Assembly (NCBI GenBank): GCA_020060765.1
Contig: JAGUZQ010000079.1
Span: forward strand, 1 to 63,466
DNA length: 63,466 nt
DNA from: Planctomycetota bacterium
Lineage (GTDB): Bacteria; Planctomycetota; SZUA-567
Reading direction: 5' to 3'
In this document: positions 41,850 to 52,576 of the stretch, in pieces
How positions within the stretch are numbered: the first letter of the stretch is position 1
Layout of the letters: every line of letters starts with the position of its first letter
Program-made: the position numbers and the translations under genes
The notes under the pieces: model-generated
Told to the model about the DNA's origin: nothing
Databases searched by the model: none
The model's input: only the letters and a program-made list of their open reading frames with translations

Positions 41850-42219
41850 AGCCGTGATACTGCTGGTTGATGACGAGGAAAACGTTTGCCAGTCCCTCCA
41901 TCGCAATCTCCTGCCGCTGGGAGCGAAGGTGGTTACGAGAGTTTCCGGAAATGAGGCGATCAAGTGGTTGCGGGAAAACCGGGCAGACGTGATTGTCGCG
42001 GATTACCAGATGCCGATCATGGATGGCATTGACTTTTTGCGGCAGGCGAAGTCGCTCAGGCCGGAAGCCAGGCGGATGATGCTGACCGGGAACGCTGATC
42101 TGGCGGTCGCGCTGACGGCGTTGGAAGGCGACCTGATCGAACGCTATATAACCAAGCCCTGGGAAGCGGATAAACTTTGCGCGACCATGACGCAAATCAT
42201 CCGGGACATGGAAAAATGA
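41836..42219 (+). CDS. Single-domain response regulator
   Basis: 127 residues, one receiver domain with acidic residues at VDDEE, phospho-acceptor Asp56 in VADYQMP, Thr in MMLTGNA and Lys in TKPWE. The TKPWE ending resembles receivers next to HD-GYP or similar output domains, but none is attached. It overlaps the sensor kinase and precedes the second receiver gene by 16 bases, so it may act as a phosphate shuttle. Confidence 0.92.
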   Translation: MRPNEAVILLVDDEENVCQSLHRNLLPLGAKVVTRVSGNEAIKWLRENRADVIVADYQMPIMDGIDFLRQAKSLRPEARRMMLTGNADLAVALTALEGDLIERYITKPWEADKLCATMTQIIRDMEK

Positions 42220-42235
42220 GGCACGGAGGAGTATC

Positions 42236-43141
42236 ATGAAACATGCTATCCTGATCGTGGACGACGAGGTGAACGTCCTGAAATCCGTCCGGCGACAGAT
42301 CATGAGCGAACCGTACGATGTGCATCTGGCCACCAGCGGAGCGGAGGGACTGGAACTGCTGGGGAAGCAGGATGTGTGCCTGATAATTTCCGACATGCGA
42401 ATGCCGGAAATGGACGGCGTGACGTTCCTGCGCAAGGCGGCGGAGGTGAATCCGCATTCGATCAGGATGGTTCTTTCCGGCTATGCGGAAGTGGGGTCGA
42501 TCCTGGAGGCGGTGAACAAAGGTCACGTCTGGCGCTACATCACCAAGCCCTGGCAGCCGGAGGATTTGAAACTTGCGATCAAGAACGGCCTCGATTTATG
42601 GGAAAGCGAGGCGGAGCGCCGTCGCCTGACCGAAGACCTGAAAGTGAAAAACGCGCAACTGGCGAACGTCAACGCCATTCTGGAGGAAAAGGTCAAGGCG
42701 CGCACCTGGGAGCTGCGGGCGCGTTCGGAAATCCTGCAGATGATTCTCGACGACACTTCACTGGATGAGGTGCTGGCTCAGGGGCTGGAGGTGATCGGCA
42801 AGATGCCGGGAACAGGCAAGGTTGCGCTTTCCGTTTCCTTTGAAAAGCTGACTGCGGGAGCGGAACCTACTCCGGCGATGGCGGCGGCGGCGGAACAATG
42901 CAGGCAGAAAGGAGAGGCTGTCAAACAGTCCGGCGTGCTGGCTCTGGCGCTGGCCAAGGCGGGAACGCATCTGGGGGAAGTGGTGATAGAAATTCCCGGC
43001 GGTGAGCCGGGCGCGGAGGTGCTGTCATTCTGGGAAACCACGGCTTCTCTTCTTTCCATGGCTCTCAGCCAGCATAAGATCATGCAGGAATCTCCGGGTC
43101 TGGTCGGCGACATCGACAGACTCCTGGGGGAGATATCCTGA
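42236..43141 (+). CDS. Response regulator with GAF-like C-terminal domain
   Basis: 301 residues. The receiver (about 1-125) has VDDE, phospho-acceptor Asp53 in IISDMRMPEMD and Lys in TKPWQ. A long helix (about 125-170) links to a C-terminal domain of about 120 residues with GAF-like strands (VALSVSFEKL, HLGEVVIEIPGGE). I see no catalytic motif there. It shares one base with the start of the FapA-like gene. Confidence 0.88.
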   Translation: MKHAILIVDDEVNVLKSVRRQIMSEPYDVHLATSGAEGLELLGKQDVCLIISDMRMPEMDGVTFLRKAAEVNPHSIRMVLSGYAEVGSILEAVNKGHVWRYITKPWQPEDLKLAIKNGLDLWESEAERRRLTEDLKVKNAQLANVNAILEEKVKARTWELRARSEILQMILDDTSLDEVLAQGLEVIGKMPGTGKVALSVSFEKLTAGAEPTPAMAAAAEQCRQKGEAVKQSGVLALALAKAGTHLGEVVIEIPGGEPGAEVLSFWETTASLLSMALSQHKIMQESPGLVGDIDRLLGEIS

Positions 43142-45162
43142 TGCCGGATCCCAATGTAAAATTGGGCGCGCAAGTCCGTTGCGCCCGGGACGGCTCCCGG
43201 GCGATCCTGGATTATCTTTATCCCCGTTCTCCCCGGGGAGGCGAGATCACCGTCGACGACGTCAGGTACGAACTGAAGCGGGTCGGCGTAGTGGCGGGGG
43301 TGGACTGGGACGCGATCGAGGATGCGGTCAATCTTGTGCTTTCCTCCGGCGTGCCCGCCCGTAACGTGCTGGTAGCGCAGGGCACGGCGGGCATTGAGCC
43401 GCGCTGCTTCCTGGGTGATTCGCCAAGCCCTTGTCGGAAGGAGGAACTGCTGGCTTTTCTCCAGGCGGGAAAATGGGCGGGCGAAGCCCTGAGCAGCGGC
43501 GATTTCAGCGCTCCGGTCGCGGGATGCAGATACATCAAGGCTGGCGAGAGATTGTTGTTTGTCGAGCAGCCGCGCGAGGGCTTGAATATTTTCGGCCACA
43601 AGGTTCCGGTGCGGTCGGGATTGAAAATAAATCTGCTGGCCGGTCAGGGCGTGCATCTGGACATGACGGCGACCGACAGTACCTATCTGGCGGAAGACGA
43701 GGGGTATGTGGCGATTGGCGGTCGCGGGCTTGTTTCCATCGTTTCGCCGGAGCTGGTTTCTCCGGACAGGATGCTGCTGGAATTCGTCGCCTTGCCGGTG
43801 CGGGAGGAATGCGCGCAAGCGGTGGCTGATGCCCTGATCGCCAGGATAAAAAGATACAGTGCTGAAAATGCGCCAGAGATTCCAGCCGGGGAAATACGCG
43901 AATATTGCCTGGTGCGGATGGCGGAGGGCGCGGTTGAGAAAACGTTGATCGCCCGGGGCAAGCCGCCGCAGCCGGGCAAGCCGGGCAGATTTGACTGGCG
44001 GATCGATCTCTCGGCGCGGCCTCTGGAAAATCAGGAAGAGGAAAAAGTCGATTATGCGGAACTTTCTCCCTACGTCGAGGTGGGGGAAGGCGATATCATC
44101 TGCGAAGCCTTTCCGGCGGAACCGGGTATTCCCGGGCGGGATGTGCGCGGGGAGGAAATCCCTCCGCCGGAAACGGGCGACGACGGTTTTCCCGAGGCGG
44201 GGGCGAATATCGTTCTGGAGGAGTCGGGGCCGACTGTCTTGTACAAGGCGGAAGTAAGTGGCATTGTCCGGTTTGATAAAAACGTCGTCAGCGTCGACGA
44301 GGCATTTGTCGTGCATGGCGATGTGGGAGCGGAATCTGGCAATCTGCGGTTCAGCAAGGACATCCTGGTCGAAGGTGATCTGCGGGGAGGCTATGTAGTC
44401 GAATGCGGCGGTAACCTCACCATCAAGGGATCGGTGGAAAACGGCGCAAAGGTGAAATGCGGGGGCAATCTGACAATCCTGCGCGGAGTCTACGGCCAGC
44501 GAACCGAGATCAATGTAAGTGGCGCGGCGGAAGTAGGGTTTATTCAGGATAGCCGCCTGATAGCAGGCGACAAGCTGCTGGTACACGACTACGTACAGGA
44601 TTCGGAAGTTTTTTGCCGGGGTATTCTGACGGTCGAGGGGAGGTCGGTGCGGGGCGATCGGCGCGGCGCGGTGATGGGCGGCCACGTTTCGGCGTTGCTG
44701 GGGCTGGAGCTTCATTCGGTTGGCACCCAACTGGCGCGGACGGCGCTTTCCGTCGGCGTCGACGACAGGATGCTGGCCAAGATTATCGAGGCGGAAAAGG
44801 CGCTGCCGCTGCTGGCCAAGCGGATGATCCGGCTGCAATCCTCGCTGGGATTTGACCCCTCGACGCCCGCGGCGCTGCAGCGCCTGTCCCGGATGACGCC
44901 CAAGCAGAAGGAGCGCGCCAAGCAGATATTGCTTGAGTTGCGCGAAACCGCCAATAAACGCGAAAGTCTACAGGCGCAGGTCGAGGAAATGAAACAGAAA
45001 GCCTATGCCGACGATCTGCGGGAGGTGGTGGTCAACGTTCAGCACCACGTTGTGCCTTCGGTCATAATCGGCATCGGGCATACCCGCATCGTCGTCGAGG
45101 ACGAGGCCAAATCCTGCCGCTTCCAGTTGAATAGCGACGGGAAGATAGTCTATGCGAGGTAG
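43141..45162 (+). CDS. FapA (DUF342) family beta-helix protein
   Basis: 673 residues. The N-terminal half (about 1-240) is a FapA-specific region and the centre is a right-handed beta-helix typical of DUF342/FapA polymer-forming proteins, seen as short repeats of glycine-rich strands (VEGDLRGGYVVECGGNLTIKGSVENGAKVKCGGNL). The C terminus is a long helical domain (about 560-673). FapA-like proteins are linked to cell-surface or cytoskeletal functions and to signalling operons, but the mechanism is not established. It ends a six-gene unit. Confidence 0.88.
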   Translation: MPDPNVKLGAQVRCARDGSRAILDYLYPRSPRGGEITVDDVRYELKRVGVVAGVDWDAIEDAVNLVLSSGVPARNVLVAQGTAGIEPRCFLGDSPSPCRKEELLAFLQAGKWAGEALSSGDFSAPVAGCRYIKAGERLLFVEQPREGLNIFGHKVPVRSGLKINLLAGQGVHLDMTATDSTYLAEDEGYVAIGGRGLVSIVSPELVSPDRMLLEFVALPVREECAQAVADALIARIKRYSAENAPEIPAGEIREYCLVRMAEGAVEKTLIARGKPPQPGKPGRFDWRIDLSARPLENQEEEKVDYAELSPYVEVGEGDIICEAFPAEPGIPGRDVRGEEIPPPETGDDGFPEAGANIVLEESGPTVLYKAEVSGIVRFDKNVVSVDEAFVVHGDVGAESGNLRFSKDILVEGDLRGGYVVECGGNLTIKGSVENGAKVKCGGNLTILRGVYGQRTEINVSGAAEVGFIQDSRLIAGDKLLVHDYVQDSEVFCRGILTVEGRSVRGDRRGAVMGGHVSALLGLELHSVGTQLARTALSVGVDDRMLAKIIEAEKALPLLAKRMIRLQSSLGFDPSTPAALQRLSRMTPKQKERAKQILLELRETANKRESLQAQVEEMKQKAYADDLREVVVNVQHHVVPSVIIGIGHTRIVVEDEAKSCRFQLNSDGKIVYAR

Positions 45163-45188
45163 CGGCGCTTAACCCCTGCGCGGCGACT

Positions 45189-47186
45189 TCAACTGCCTTT
45201 TTTCGCCGACGCCATCGTCGAGGCCAGGGTGTGGGAAAGCTGGGAAATATTCACGGGCTTGCGCAGAATGCCCAGCGCTCCTTCTTTGAGGATATCCTGG
45301 AAATTGCGGTTATCGCTGTATCCGGTCAGGAACAGGACACGTACCGAGTCGTTCATGGCTTTCAATTGCCTGAAGGTTTCCAGCCCGTTGATATTGGGCA
45401 TCATCACATCCATCATGACCAGATCGATGTTCCCGCCTTTGTTACGGTATTTCTCCAGCGCCTCGGTTCCGTTGCAGCACAGGATGGTTTCATAGCCGAG
45501 GTAATCCAGCCAGTCGGCCAGAAGCGAACGCACCAGTTGCTCGTCGTCGACTACGAGAATGGTTCCTTTGCCGTGAACCAGGTCTGACACCGGCTCCCGC
45601 TTTTTCGGCTCTTCCGCATTCTGATAAATCGGCAGTAGAGTGGTAAATACGCTGCCCTTGCCCATCTCGCTGTCGACAAAAAATACACCGTTGTGATTGC
45701 GGGTCATGGACGTAAAAGCCGAAAGTCCCAGGCCGGTTCCCTCAGACACGTCCTTGGTAGTGAAGAACGGCTCGAAGATGCGGGTCAGGAGTTCCGGCGG
45801 AATGCCGGTGCCGTTGTCGCTGACGCTGATTTCTACATATTTGCCCGGCTGGGGCTGGTCGGGATATCTGTTGCAATCGCTTTCGCGCAAGCGTTCCTGG
45901 CGGGTGGTGAAGACAATCTCGCCCCCTTCCGGCAGGGCGTCCCTGGCGTTAAGCCCGAGGTTGAGCAGCGCGCTTTCGATCTGTCCGGAATTGCCCACCA
46001 CCACCGCGTTTCTGGCTTTCAGTTCCTTGCGCAGGACGATGCGTCGGTCAATGGTGCGCGACAGGACGTTAATCACATCGTCAATGATCGAGTGAATATC
46101 GACCGGGCGTTTTTCGATTTCGCCGATGTGGGTGAAGCTAAGCAGCTGCCGGGTGAGGTCGCGTGAGCATTCCGCCGCCTGGATGATGCGTTGGGTGTAG
46201 ATTCCCAAGGTCTCGTCGTCGCGTAGTTGCAGATACATCATTTCCGCATAGCCCAGAATTCCGGCCAACTGGTTGTTGAAGTCGTGGGCGATTCCCCCCG
46301 CGAGTTGTCCCAGCGCGTCCATCTTCTGCGATTGCTGGATGCGCCGATCCATTTCCTGCGCTTTTTCCTCCAGCTGCTTTTCGCGGGAAGCATCCGTGAC
46401 CGTGAACACCGCTGCCCAAAGGCCGTTCTCGCGGTCGCGTAGAACGGAAGCGTGGACGGAAGCACTAAACGACGGGCTATCTTTTCTTTTCAGTTTTGCC
46501 TCAACCGTAACCTTGCCCATCATTTTCATTGGTTCGGTGACGTGCTCAGAAAAATAATTCTTGGCCTGATCGACAAAAAGGTCCGACGCCGCAGAACCGG
46601 CAATTTCCTCTTTCCTGAACCCCATCAGAATTTCCGCTGCGGAATTACAGAAGATGATTTTCCAGTCGGAGTCGACGACAAAAGCCGCCGCATTCAAGGA
46701 ATCCAGCAGTTCGTAGTTGTTGCTCTCGCGGACGTTTTCCAGTTCGAACAGGCGGATTTTCGCGCCCAGCGCGAGGACAATGCTGGTCAGCAGTGATTCG
46801 AAAGCCTTTTCCCTGATCCCGATCTTTGCTTTGACGCACAGGACTCCGTAAACATGGTTTTCGCAGGAGATTCTCATCACCATGAGGTTGCAGTCTTTAT
46901 CCCGACTCCAGACAATCCTGGAGGCGGAAAACACTGCTTCGGTTATGGTGGAAGGGATGCAATCATCGGAAGATTTGTCGTCGCGGACAATGGTTCCAAC
47001 CAGAAGTGACTTTTCGGCGGAAGGGATGATCCAGGCTGTATGAATATCGTCGGTTTCGGAGAGACTGACACAGGCGCTTTTAAGCAGGCCGGACAGCGAG
47101 TGGGCAGACTCGATCTTCACCAGAATAGAGTTATAGGTATCTTCCAGATTTTTGAAATACGACAGCAGTCTTTTTTCGCCAATCAT
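45189..47186 (-). CDS. Hybrid histidine kinase with GAF-like and PAS domains
   Basis: About 665 residues, cytosolic. An N-terminal GAF-like region (about 10-160) leads to a PAS domain (about 170-290, SLNAAAFVVDSDWKIIFCNSAAEIL). The kinase core has the HisKA motif QLAGGIAHDFNNQLAG, HATPase boxes VSDNGTGIP and GTGLGLSAF, and a C-terminal receiver with phospho-acceptor Asp in LVMMDVMMPNING. It is convergent with the FapA operon. The start at 47186 has GGAG eight bases upstream; a longer frame from 47369 lacks this. Ligand unknown. Confidence 0.9.
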   Translation of the reverse strand: MIGEKRLLSYFKNLEDTYNSILVKIESAHSLSGLLKSACVSLSETDDIHTAWIIPSAEKSLLVGTIVRDDKSSDDCIPSTITEAVFSASRIVWSRDKDCNLMVMRISCENHVYGVLCVKAKIGIREKAFESLLTSIVLALGAKIRLFELENVRESNNYELLDSLNAAAFVVDSDWKIIFCNSAAEILMGFRKEEIAGSAASDLFVDQAKNYFSEHVTEPMKMMGKVTVEAKLKRKDSPSFSASVHASVLRDRENGLWAAVFTVTDASREKQLEEKAQEMDRRIQQSQKMDALGQLAGGIAHDFNNQLAGILGYAEMMYLQLRDDETLGIYTQRIIQAAECSRDLTRQLLSFTHIGEIEKRPVDIHSIIDDVINVLSRTIDRRIVLRKELKARNAVVVGNSGQIESALLNLGLNARDALPEGGEIVFTTRQERLRESDCNRYPDQPQPGKYVEISVSDNGTGIPPELLTRIFEPFFTTKDVSEGTGLGLSAFTSMTRNHNGVFFVDSEMGKGSVFTTLLPIYQNAEEPKKREPVSDLVHGKGTILVVDDEQLVRSLLADWLDYLGYETILCCNGTEALEKYRNKGGNIDLVMMDVMMPNINGLETFRQLKAMNDSVRVLFLTGYSDNRNFQDILKEGALGILRKPVNISQLSHTLASTMASAKKGS

Positions 47187-47564
47187 TTCGTCATCTCCAC
47201 TACTGGCCGACACTTGATGTTGCAAAAAGACACAGATTCTGTGCATAGATACCCAGTGATCTCCCTTTGAAATCTTGTCCCAACAACGTTGTCCCTGAAT
47301 TTTGCTGGTATTCAGGCTATGAAAAAAAACACTGTCTGTAATCCGGTCATTGCTGAAAACCGTATGCAAACCATATTCCTATTTCGTGTCTCTCTTCCGG
47401 CCATCATATCCTAGCATATTTTTAATCATAATATGCAAACATCCTGTCAGAATTTCATTAAGGATTCCATCAGTAAATTTAAGGGTTTGGAGATGGTCTG
47501 ATTTTTTTGTTGTCGGGAGGCGGTTGGCTCCGGAAGCTGACCTTGGATTCTGTAAGGCGCTTGG

Positions 47565-47594
47565 TTGAAATACAGTTTTTGCATAAATTATAAT
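47565..47594 (+). promoter_or_regulatory. Sigma-70 promoter for gltB
   Basis: TTGAAA (47565-47570), an 18-base spacer and perfect TATAAT (47589-47594). The leader to gltB would be about 240 bases. Confidence 0.5.
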
Positions 47595-47785
47595 TACGTC
47601 GCCGATAAAGGCGTGAGTGGGAATAAAATTCGCTTAAAAATAGCAGTCGCCAAAGCATGATTCCCTAATCTAGGGTTGGCATAAATTTCGGTTTCGGATT
47701 AAACTCGGTGGCGGTGGGGGGGGCGGTTTTTTACTGTTGCGCGCCCGCCTGTTTTACTTTATATTACTCAGGAAAATAAGTTTTC

Positions 47786-47818
47786 AGGCGGAAGCTCCCT
47801 GTGCTCCGCCTTGTTTTA
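47786..47818 (+). promoter_or_regulatory. Hairpin in the gltB leader
   Basis: AGGCGGA (47786-47792) and TCCGCCT (47805-47811) pair, followed by TGTTTTAT. It may attenuate transcription before the ATG at 47842. No known riboswitch is recognised. Confidence 0.45.
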
Positions 47819-47841
47819 TGCCTGTTTGAAGGGGTTGAATA

Positions 47842-50800
47842 ATGGCATCGAGCTGGCAACCCGAAGCGACGGGATTGTATCTTCCCGGCTTTGAGCACGA
47901 CGCGTGCGGAATCGGCGTCATCGCCGACATAAAAGGCAGGGCGTCGCACAATATCGTCAAAAACGCGGTCAATGTTTTGGTCAATCTAACCCATCGCGGC
48001 GCGGTCGGCAGCGACCCGGACACCGGCGATGGGGCAGGGCTGCTGATGCAGATTCCGGACGGTTTTTTCCGCAACCGGCAGAAGTCGCTCGGATTCAAAC
48101 TGCCTGACGCCGGGCAATACGCGGTCGGCGTTTTTTTCCTCACGCCGGAAAAGTCGGGCGAATGCCGGGAAATGTTCGAGCAAGTGGCCTCGGAGGAAGG
48201 CTGTCCGGTCTTGGGGTGGCGCGACGTGCCGACCAATCCGCAGGTGCTGGGCGCTACGGCGCGCGAGAACTGCCCGGCGGTGACGCAGGCTTTTCTGAAA
48301 AATCCGGGAATCAGCAAAATCGATTTTGAACGCAAGCTCTATCTCATCCGGCGCATCGCGGAAAATCGGGCGAAGGAAAGATTCAGGAATTTCTACATTC
48401 CCAGTCTCTCCGCGCGCACGCTGATCTACAAGGGGCTTCTGGTCGCACATCAGGTGATGAAATTTTATCCCGACCTGTCGGAAGAGGATATCCAAAGCGC
48501 CATTGCCGTCGTGCACCAGCGCTACAGCACCAACACTTTTCCCAGTTGGCCGCTGGCGCAGCCGTTCCGGTTTATTGGGCACAACGGCGAGATTAACACC
48601 CTGCGCGGCAATATCAACAAGATGATGGCGCGGCGCAAATCCCTCAGCAGCGAGATCTGGAAAACCGATATTGAAAAACTGATGCCCATCATCATGGAAG
48701 GCGGCTCCGATTCGGCGTGTTTCGACAACATGCTGGAGTTCCTCGTCCTTTCCGGGCGCAGTCTGCCGCATGCGATTTTGATGATGATTCCCGAGGCGTG
48801 GGGCGACAAGTATTACATGGGTCACGACCGGCGTGGCTTTTACGAATATCACGCCGCCTTCATGGAGCCGTGGGACGGCCCGGCGGCGATGGCTTTCACT
48901 GACGGCACGCAGGTGGGCTGCATTCTTGACCGCAACGGTCTCCGCCCGGCGCGGTATCTTGTCACCGACGACGACCTCTTCGTCCTTGGCAGCGAAACCG
49001 GGGTGCTTGATGTCGACCCGGCCAATATCCGCTCCAAGGGGCGTGTGCTGCCGGGTAAGATGGTGCTGGTCGACACCGCCAAGGGGCGCGTCGTCCAGAA
49101 TGACGAGATCAAGGCGGAAGTCTGCCGCAGCCGCCCTTACCGCCGCTGGCTCACGGCCAATCGCCTTTCGGTCGAGGACTTCGGCGCGATGGGCGAGGTG
49201 GGGTGCGACGTGGAAACGCTGCACGCGCGGCAACTCGCTTTCGGCTACACCCGCGAGGATATCGACCTGATCATCCATCCCATGGCGGTCGACGGTTCCG
49301 AGCCGGTGGGATCGATGGGCAACGACACTCCGCTGGCGGTTTTGTCCGACCAGCCGCAGCTTCTGTTCAACTATTTCAAGCAGCATTTTGCCCAGGTTAC
49401 CAATCCGCCCATAGACCCGATCCGCGAGGATCTGGTGATGTCGCTTACCACCTATCTCGGGCGCGAGAGAAATATCCTGGAGGAGCGTCCGGAAAACGCG
49501 CGACGGCTGAAACTTTATACGCCTATTCTCACCAACGCCAACATCCGCCGCATCAAGCGCAGTACTACCGAGGGATTACAGTCGGCCACGCTGGACAGCC
49601 TGTTCGACATCACTCTCGGCGAACACGGTCTGGCCGGGGCGATGGAGGCGTTGTGCCTGGAAGCGGAATCGGCGGTGGCCGATGGGCGCTCCATAATTAT
49701 TCTCAGTGACCGCCACGTCTCCGAATACCGTGCGCCGATTCCGAGCCTGCTGGCTATCAGCGGCGTTCACCAGCATCTGGTGCAGCGTGGCATCCGCAAC
49801 CGGGTGGGTCTGGTTCTGGAAAGCGGCGAGCCGCGCGAGGTGAACCATTTCGCCGAACTGCTCAGTTTCGGCGCCGACGCGATCAATCCGTATCTCGCCA
49901 TCGAATCGGTGGCGAAGCTGCACGAGGACGGCGCGTTTGCCGCAAATCTCAGTATGCATGACGCGCTGGAAAACTACATCAAGGCTGTCAACAAGGGCAT
50001 TCTGAAAATTCTATCCAAGATGGGAATCTCTACCCTCCGCAGCTATCATGGCGCGCAGGTGTACGAGGCGTTGGGGTTGGGGCGCGAATTCGTGCGCCGG
50101 TACTTCACCAACACCGTCTCCCGCATCGGCGGTATTGGCATCGAGCACATCGCGCGCGAAACCATGGCGCGCCACCATGAGGCTTTCGGTCTGCATCGCG
50201 GGCGACTGCCGCTGCTTCCGGTTGGCGGGGTCTATGCCTATCGCCGCGACGGTGAGCGACGCATGTGGACGCCGGAAGCGATTCACTTTCTCCAGCAGGC
50301 CACCCGCCGCAACGATGTTGGCCTGTACCGGAAATTCTCCGACAATATCAATAACCAGGAAAACCGGCACATTACCCTGCGCAGTCTGCTGGATTTCGAC
50401 TTCGCCAAGTGTGAACCGGTGCCGCTGGCCGAAGTCGAGTCGGTGGAGGAGATCGTCAAGCGTTTCGTAACTGGCGCGATGTCTTTCGGCAGTCTCAGCC
50501 CCGAGGCGCACGAGACCATGGCTATCGCCATGAACCGCATCGGTGCGATGTCCAACTCCGGCGAGGGCGGGGAGGACGCTTCCCGTTACCAGCCGCGCGC
50601 CAACGGCGATTCCGTCAACAGCGCGACCAAGCAGGTGGCGTCGGGGCGGTTCGGCGTTACGATTGAATATCTCTCTAACGCCCGCGACATCCAGATCAAG
50701 GTCGCACAAGGCGCGAAACCCGGCGAGGGCGGCCAGCTTCCCGGCCACAAGGTGAACGAGGTCATTGCCCGCGTGCGCCATTCCACGCCGGGAGTCAGCC

Positions 50801-52371
50801 TTATCAGCCCGCCGCCGCACCACGACATCTATTCGATCGAGGATTTGGCGCAACTTATTTTCGATCTTAAAAACGCCAATCCCGCCGCGAGGGTCAGCGT
50901 GAAGCTGGTTTCCGAAAGCGGTGTCGGCACTATCGCCGCAGGCGTCGCCAAGGGCAAGGCCGACATGGTGCTCATCTCCGGCGGAGACGGAGGCACGGGT
51001 GCCAGTCCCTGGAGTTCGATCAAGCACGCGGGGCTGCCTTTCGAATTGGGGCTGGCGGAGACGCACCAGACGTTGCTGCTGAACGGTTTGCGCGACCGTA
51101 TTCGCGTGCAGACCGACGGGCAGATGCGCACCGGCCGCGATGTGGCAATCGCCGCGCTTTTGGGAGCGGAGGAATTCGGCTTTGGCACTTCGGCGCTGGT
51201 CACTATTGGTTGCGTGATGATGCGAAAATGTCACCTGAACACCTGTCCCGTCGGAGTGGCGACACAAGATCCCAAGTGCCGCGCGCGCTTCACCGGCAAG
51301 CCGGAGTATCTCATCAGCTATCTGCATTTCGTCGCGGCGGAGTTGCGCGAAATCATGGCGTCACTCGGATGCCGCAAGGTCGAGGAACTGGTGGGGCGCG
51401 CCGATCTGCTGAAGAAGCGTGACAATGTTTCCCACTGGAAGGCGTCGACGCTCGATTTCGGCGACCTGCTCAAGTCCATACCTTGCGAAGGAGCGGCTCA
51501 CTGCGTCCGCAGTCAGGAACACGCTCTTGCCGGCGCGCTGGATCAGACGCTGATCGTGGACTGCGCGCCTGCTATCGACAAGAAGAAAAAGGTCGACAAG
51601 GCTTACCGTATCCGCAACGTCAACCGCACCGTCGGCACCATGCTGGCGGGGGAAATCACCCGGCGGCTGGGCGCGGCGGGTTTGCCGGAAGATACGATCA
51701 CCCTGCGTTTTACCGGTACCGCCGGGCAGAGTTTCGGGGCGCTGGCCACTCACGGCATGACCCTGATCTTGGAGGGCGACGCCAACGACTACGTCGGCAA
51801 GTCTCTTTCCGGCGGCAAGATCATCGTCAAACCCAATCCGGCGGTGAAGTTCGACGCAGCGGAAAATGTGATTGTCGGCAATACCTTATTATACGGCGCG
51901 ACCGAAGGCGAAGCTTATTTCTGCGGCCTGGCGGGTGAGCGCTTCTGCGTGCGTAACAGCGGCGCAACGGCGGTGGTCGAGGGCGTGGGAGACCACGGCT
52001 GCGAATACATGACCGGCGGGCTGGTGGCGGTGCTGGGTGATACCGGCGTCAATTTCGCGGCAGGCATGTCAGGCGGCATTGCCTATGTCTATGACCCCAG
52101 GCAGGATTTCGACTTGCGCTGCAACCTGGGCATGATCGACTTGGAACAGGTCATTGCTCCGGCGGATATAGCGCAGTTGCGCGGGCTGATCGGAAAACAT
52201 CTGCAATACACCGGCAGCAAGCGCGCGCAGTGGATGCTGGACAACTGGGACATGGCACTGAGGCTGTTTGTGAAAGTGATGCCGGTGGAATACCGCCGCG
52301 CGTTGGGGCTGCTGGCGAAGGTGGAAGTCGGCGCACGTCGTACCGAGGCGGAAACCGTCGATCAGGCGTGA
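47842..52371 (+). CDS. gltB: Glutamate synthase large subunit GltB
   Basis: 1509 residues; the alpha subunit of glutamate synthase (GOGAT), which transfers the amide of glutamine to 2-oxoglutarate. The N terminus is a propeptide up to Cys22 in FEHDACGIG, the nucleophile of the type II glutaminase domain. Central and synthase domains follow, with [61 protein letters not shown], the 3Fe-4S cysteines in [16 protein letters not shown] and the C-terminal GXGXG beta-helix domain with [27 protein letters not shown]. The small subunit gltD follows but after 205 bases instead of the usual short gap. Confidence 0.97.
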   Translation: MASSWQPEATGLYLPGFEHDACGIGVIADIKGRASHNIVKNAVNVLVNLTHRGAVGSDPDTGDGAGLLMQIPDGFFRNRQKSLGFKLPDAGQYAVGVFFLTPEKSGECREMFEQVASEEGCPVLGWRDVPTNPQVLGATARENCPAVTQAFLKNPGISKIDFERKLYLIRRIAENRAKERFRNFYIPSLSARTLIYKGLLVAHQVMKFYPDLSEEDIQSAIAVVHQRYSTNTFPSWPLAQPFRFIGHNGEINTLRGNINKMMARRKSLSSEIWKTDIEKLMPIIMEGGSDSACFDNMLEFLVLSGRSLPHAILMMIPEAWGDKYYMGHDRRGFYEYHAAFMEPWDGPAAMAFTDGTQVGCILDRNGLRPARYLVTDDDLFVLGSETGVLDVDPANIRSKGRVLPGKMVLVDTAKGRVVQNDEIKAEVCRSRPYRRWLTANRLSVEDFGAMGEVGCDVETLHARQLAFGYTREDIDLIIHPMAVDGSEPVGSMGNDTPLAVLSDQPQLLFNYFKQHFAQVTNPPIDPIREDLVMSLTTYLGRERNILEERPENARRLKLYTPILTNANIRRIKRSTTEGLQSATLDSLFDITLGEHGLAGAMEALCLEAESAVADGRSIIILSDRHVSEYRAPIPSLLAISGVHQHLVQRGIRNRVGLVLESGEPREVNHFAELLSFGADAINPYLAIESVAKLHEDGAFAANLSMHDALENYIKAVNKGILKILSKMGISTLRSYHGAQVYEALGLGREFVRRYFTNTVSRIGGIGIEHIARETMARHHEAFGLHRGRLPLLPVGGVYAYRRDGERRMWTPEAIHFLQQATRRNDVGLYRKFSDNINNQENRHITLRSLLDFDFAKCEPVPLAEVESVEEIVKRFVTGAMSFGSLSPEAHETMAIAMNRIGAMSNSGEGGEDASRYQPRANGDSVNSATKQVASGRFGVTIEYLSNARDIQIKVAQGAKPGEGGQLPGHKVNEVIARVRHSTPGVSLISPPPHHDIYSIEDLAQLIFDLKNANPAARVSVKLVSESGVGTIAAGVAKGKADMVLISGGDGGTGASPWSSIKHAGLPFELGLAETHQTLLLNGLRDRIRVQTDGQMRTGRDVAIAALLGAEEFGFGTSALVTIGCVMMRKCHLNTCPVGVATQDPKCRARFTGKPEYLISYLHFVAAELREIMASLGCRKVEELVGRADLLKKRDNVSHWKASTLDFGDLLKSIPCEGAAHCVRSQEHALAGALDQTLIVDCAPAIDKKKKVDKAYRIRNVNRTVGTMLAGEITRRLGAAGLPEDTITLRFTGTAGQSFGALATHGMTLILEGDANDYVGKSLSGGKIIVKPNPAVKFDAAENVIVGNTLLYGATEGEAYFCGLAGERFCVRNSGATAVVEGVGDHGCEYMTGGLVAVLGDTGVNFAAGMSGGIAYVYDPRQDFDLRCNLGMIDLEQVIAPADIAQLRGLIGKHLQYTGSKRAQWMLDNWDMALRLFVKVMPVEYRRALGLLAKVEVGARRTEAETVDQA

Positions 52372-52376
52372 GGCAC

Positions 52377-52568
52377 AGTCTCCAGTCTCCAGTTTTTTAT
52401 CTTTGGGAGATTTGCGGTGGAAGACGGTGGATGGGTCGCCAATCAATTATCGAACGCATACTTGCAGCTTGAAAGATGTCCGCGCTTCCTTCTTTTGCGG
52501 AAACAATGAATAAAAGCCATAAAGTCAATTAAGCTATGCTGGAGACTGGTGGCTGGAGACTGGAGACT
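52377..52568. repeat. Spacer bracketed by inverted AGTCTCC heptamers between gltB and gltD
   Basis: AGTCTCCAGTCTCCAG (52377-52392) is exactly inverted at 52553-52568, where CTGGAGACTGG is repeated again from 52539. The last GGAG unit lies 11 bases before the gltD ATG and may serve as its ribosome site. Nothing coding is seen inside. Confidence 0.6.
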
Positions 52569-52576
52569 AAAAAAAC

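Larger units (their letters stand above)
47187..47841. other. 655-bp intergenic region upstream of gltB
   Basis: No credible gene. It holds a TTGAAA-N18-TATAAT promoter (47565-47594) and a hairpin (47786-47818) reading toward gltB, a long leader, and on the other side the start region of the hybrid kinase. G-runs occur near 47710-47730. Confidence 0.6.

Noticed and set aside
47350..47568. A plus-strand 72-codon frame in the gap before gltB
   Set aside because: The composition is unlike its neighbours, there is no ribosome site, and it has no recognised motif. Treated as chance.
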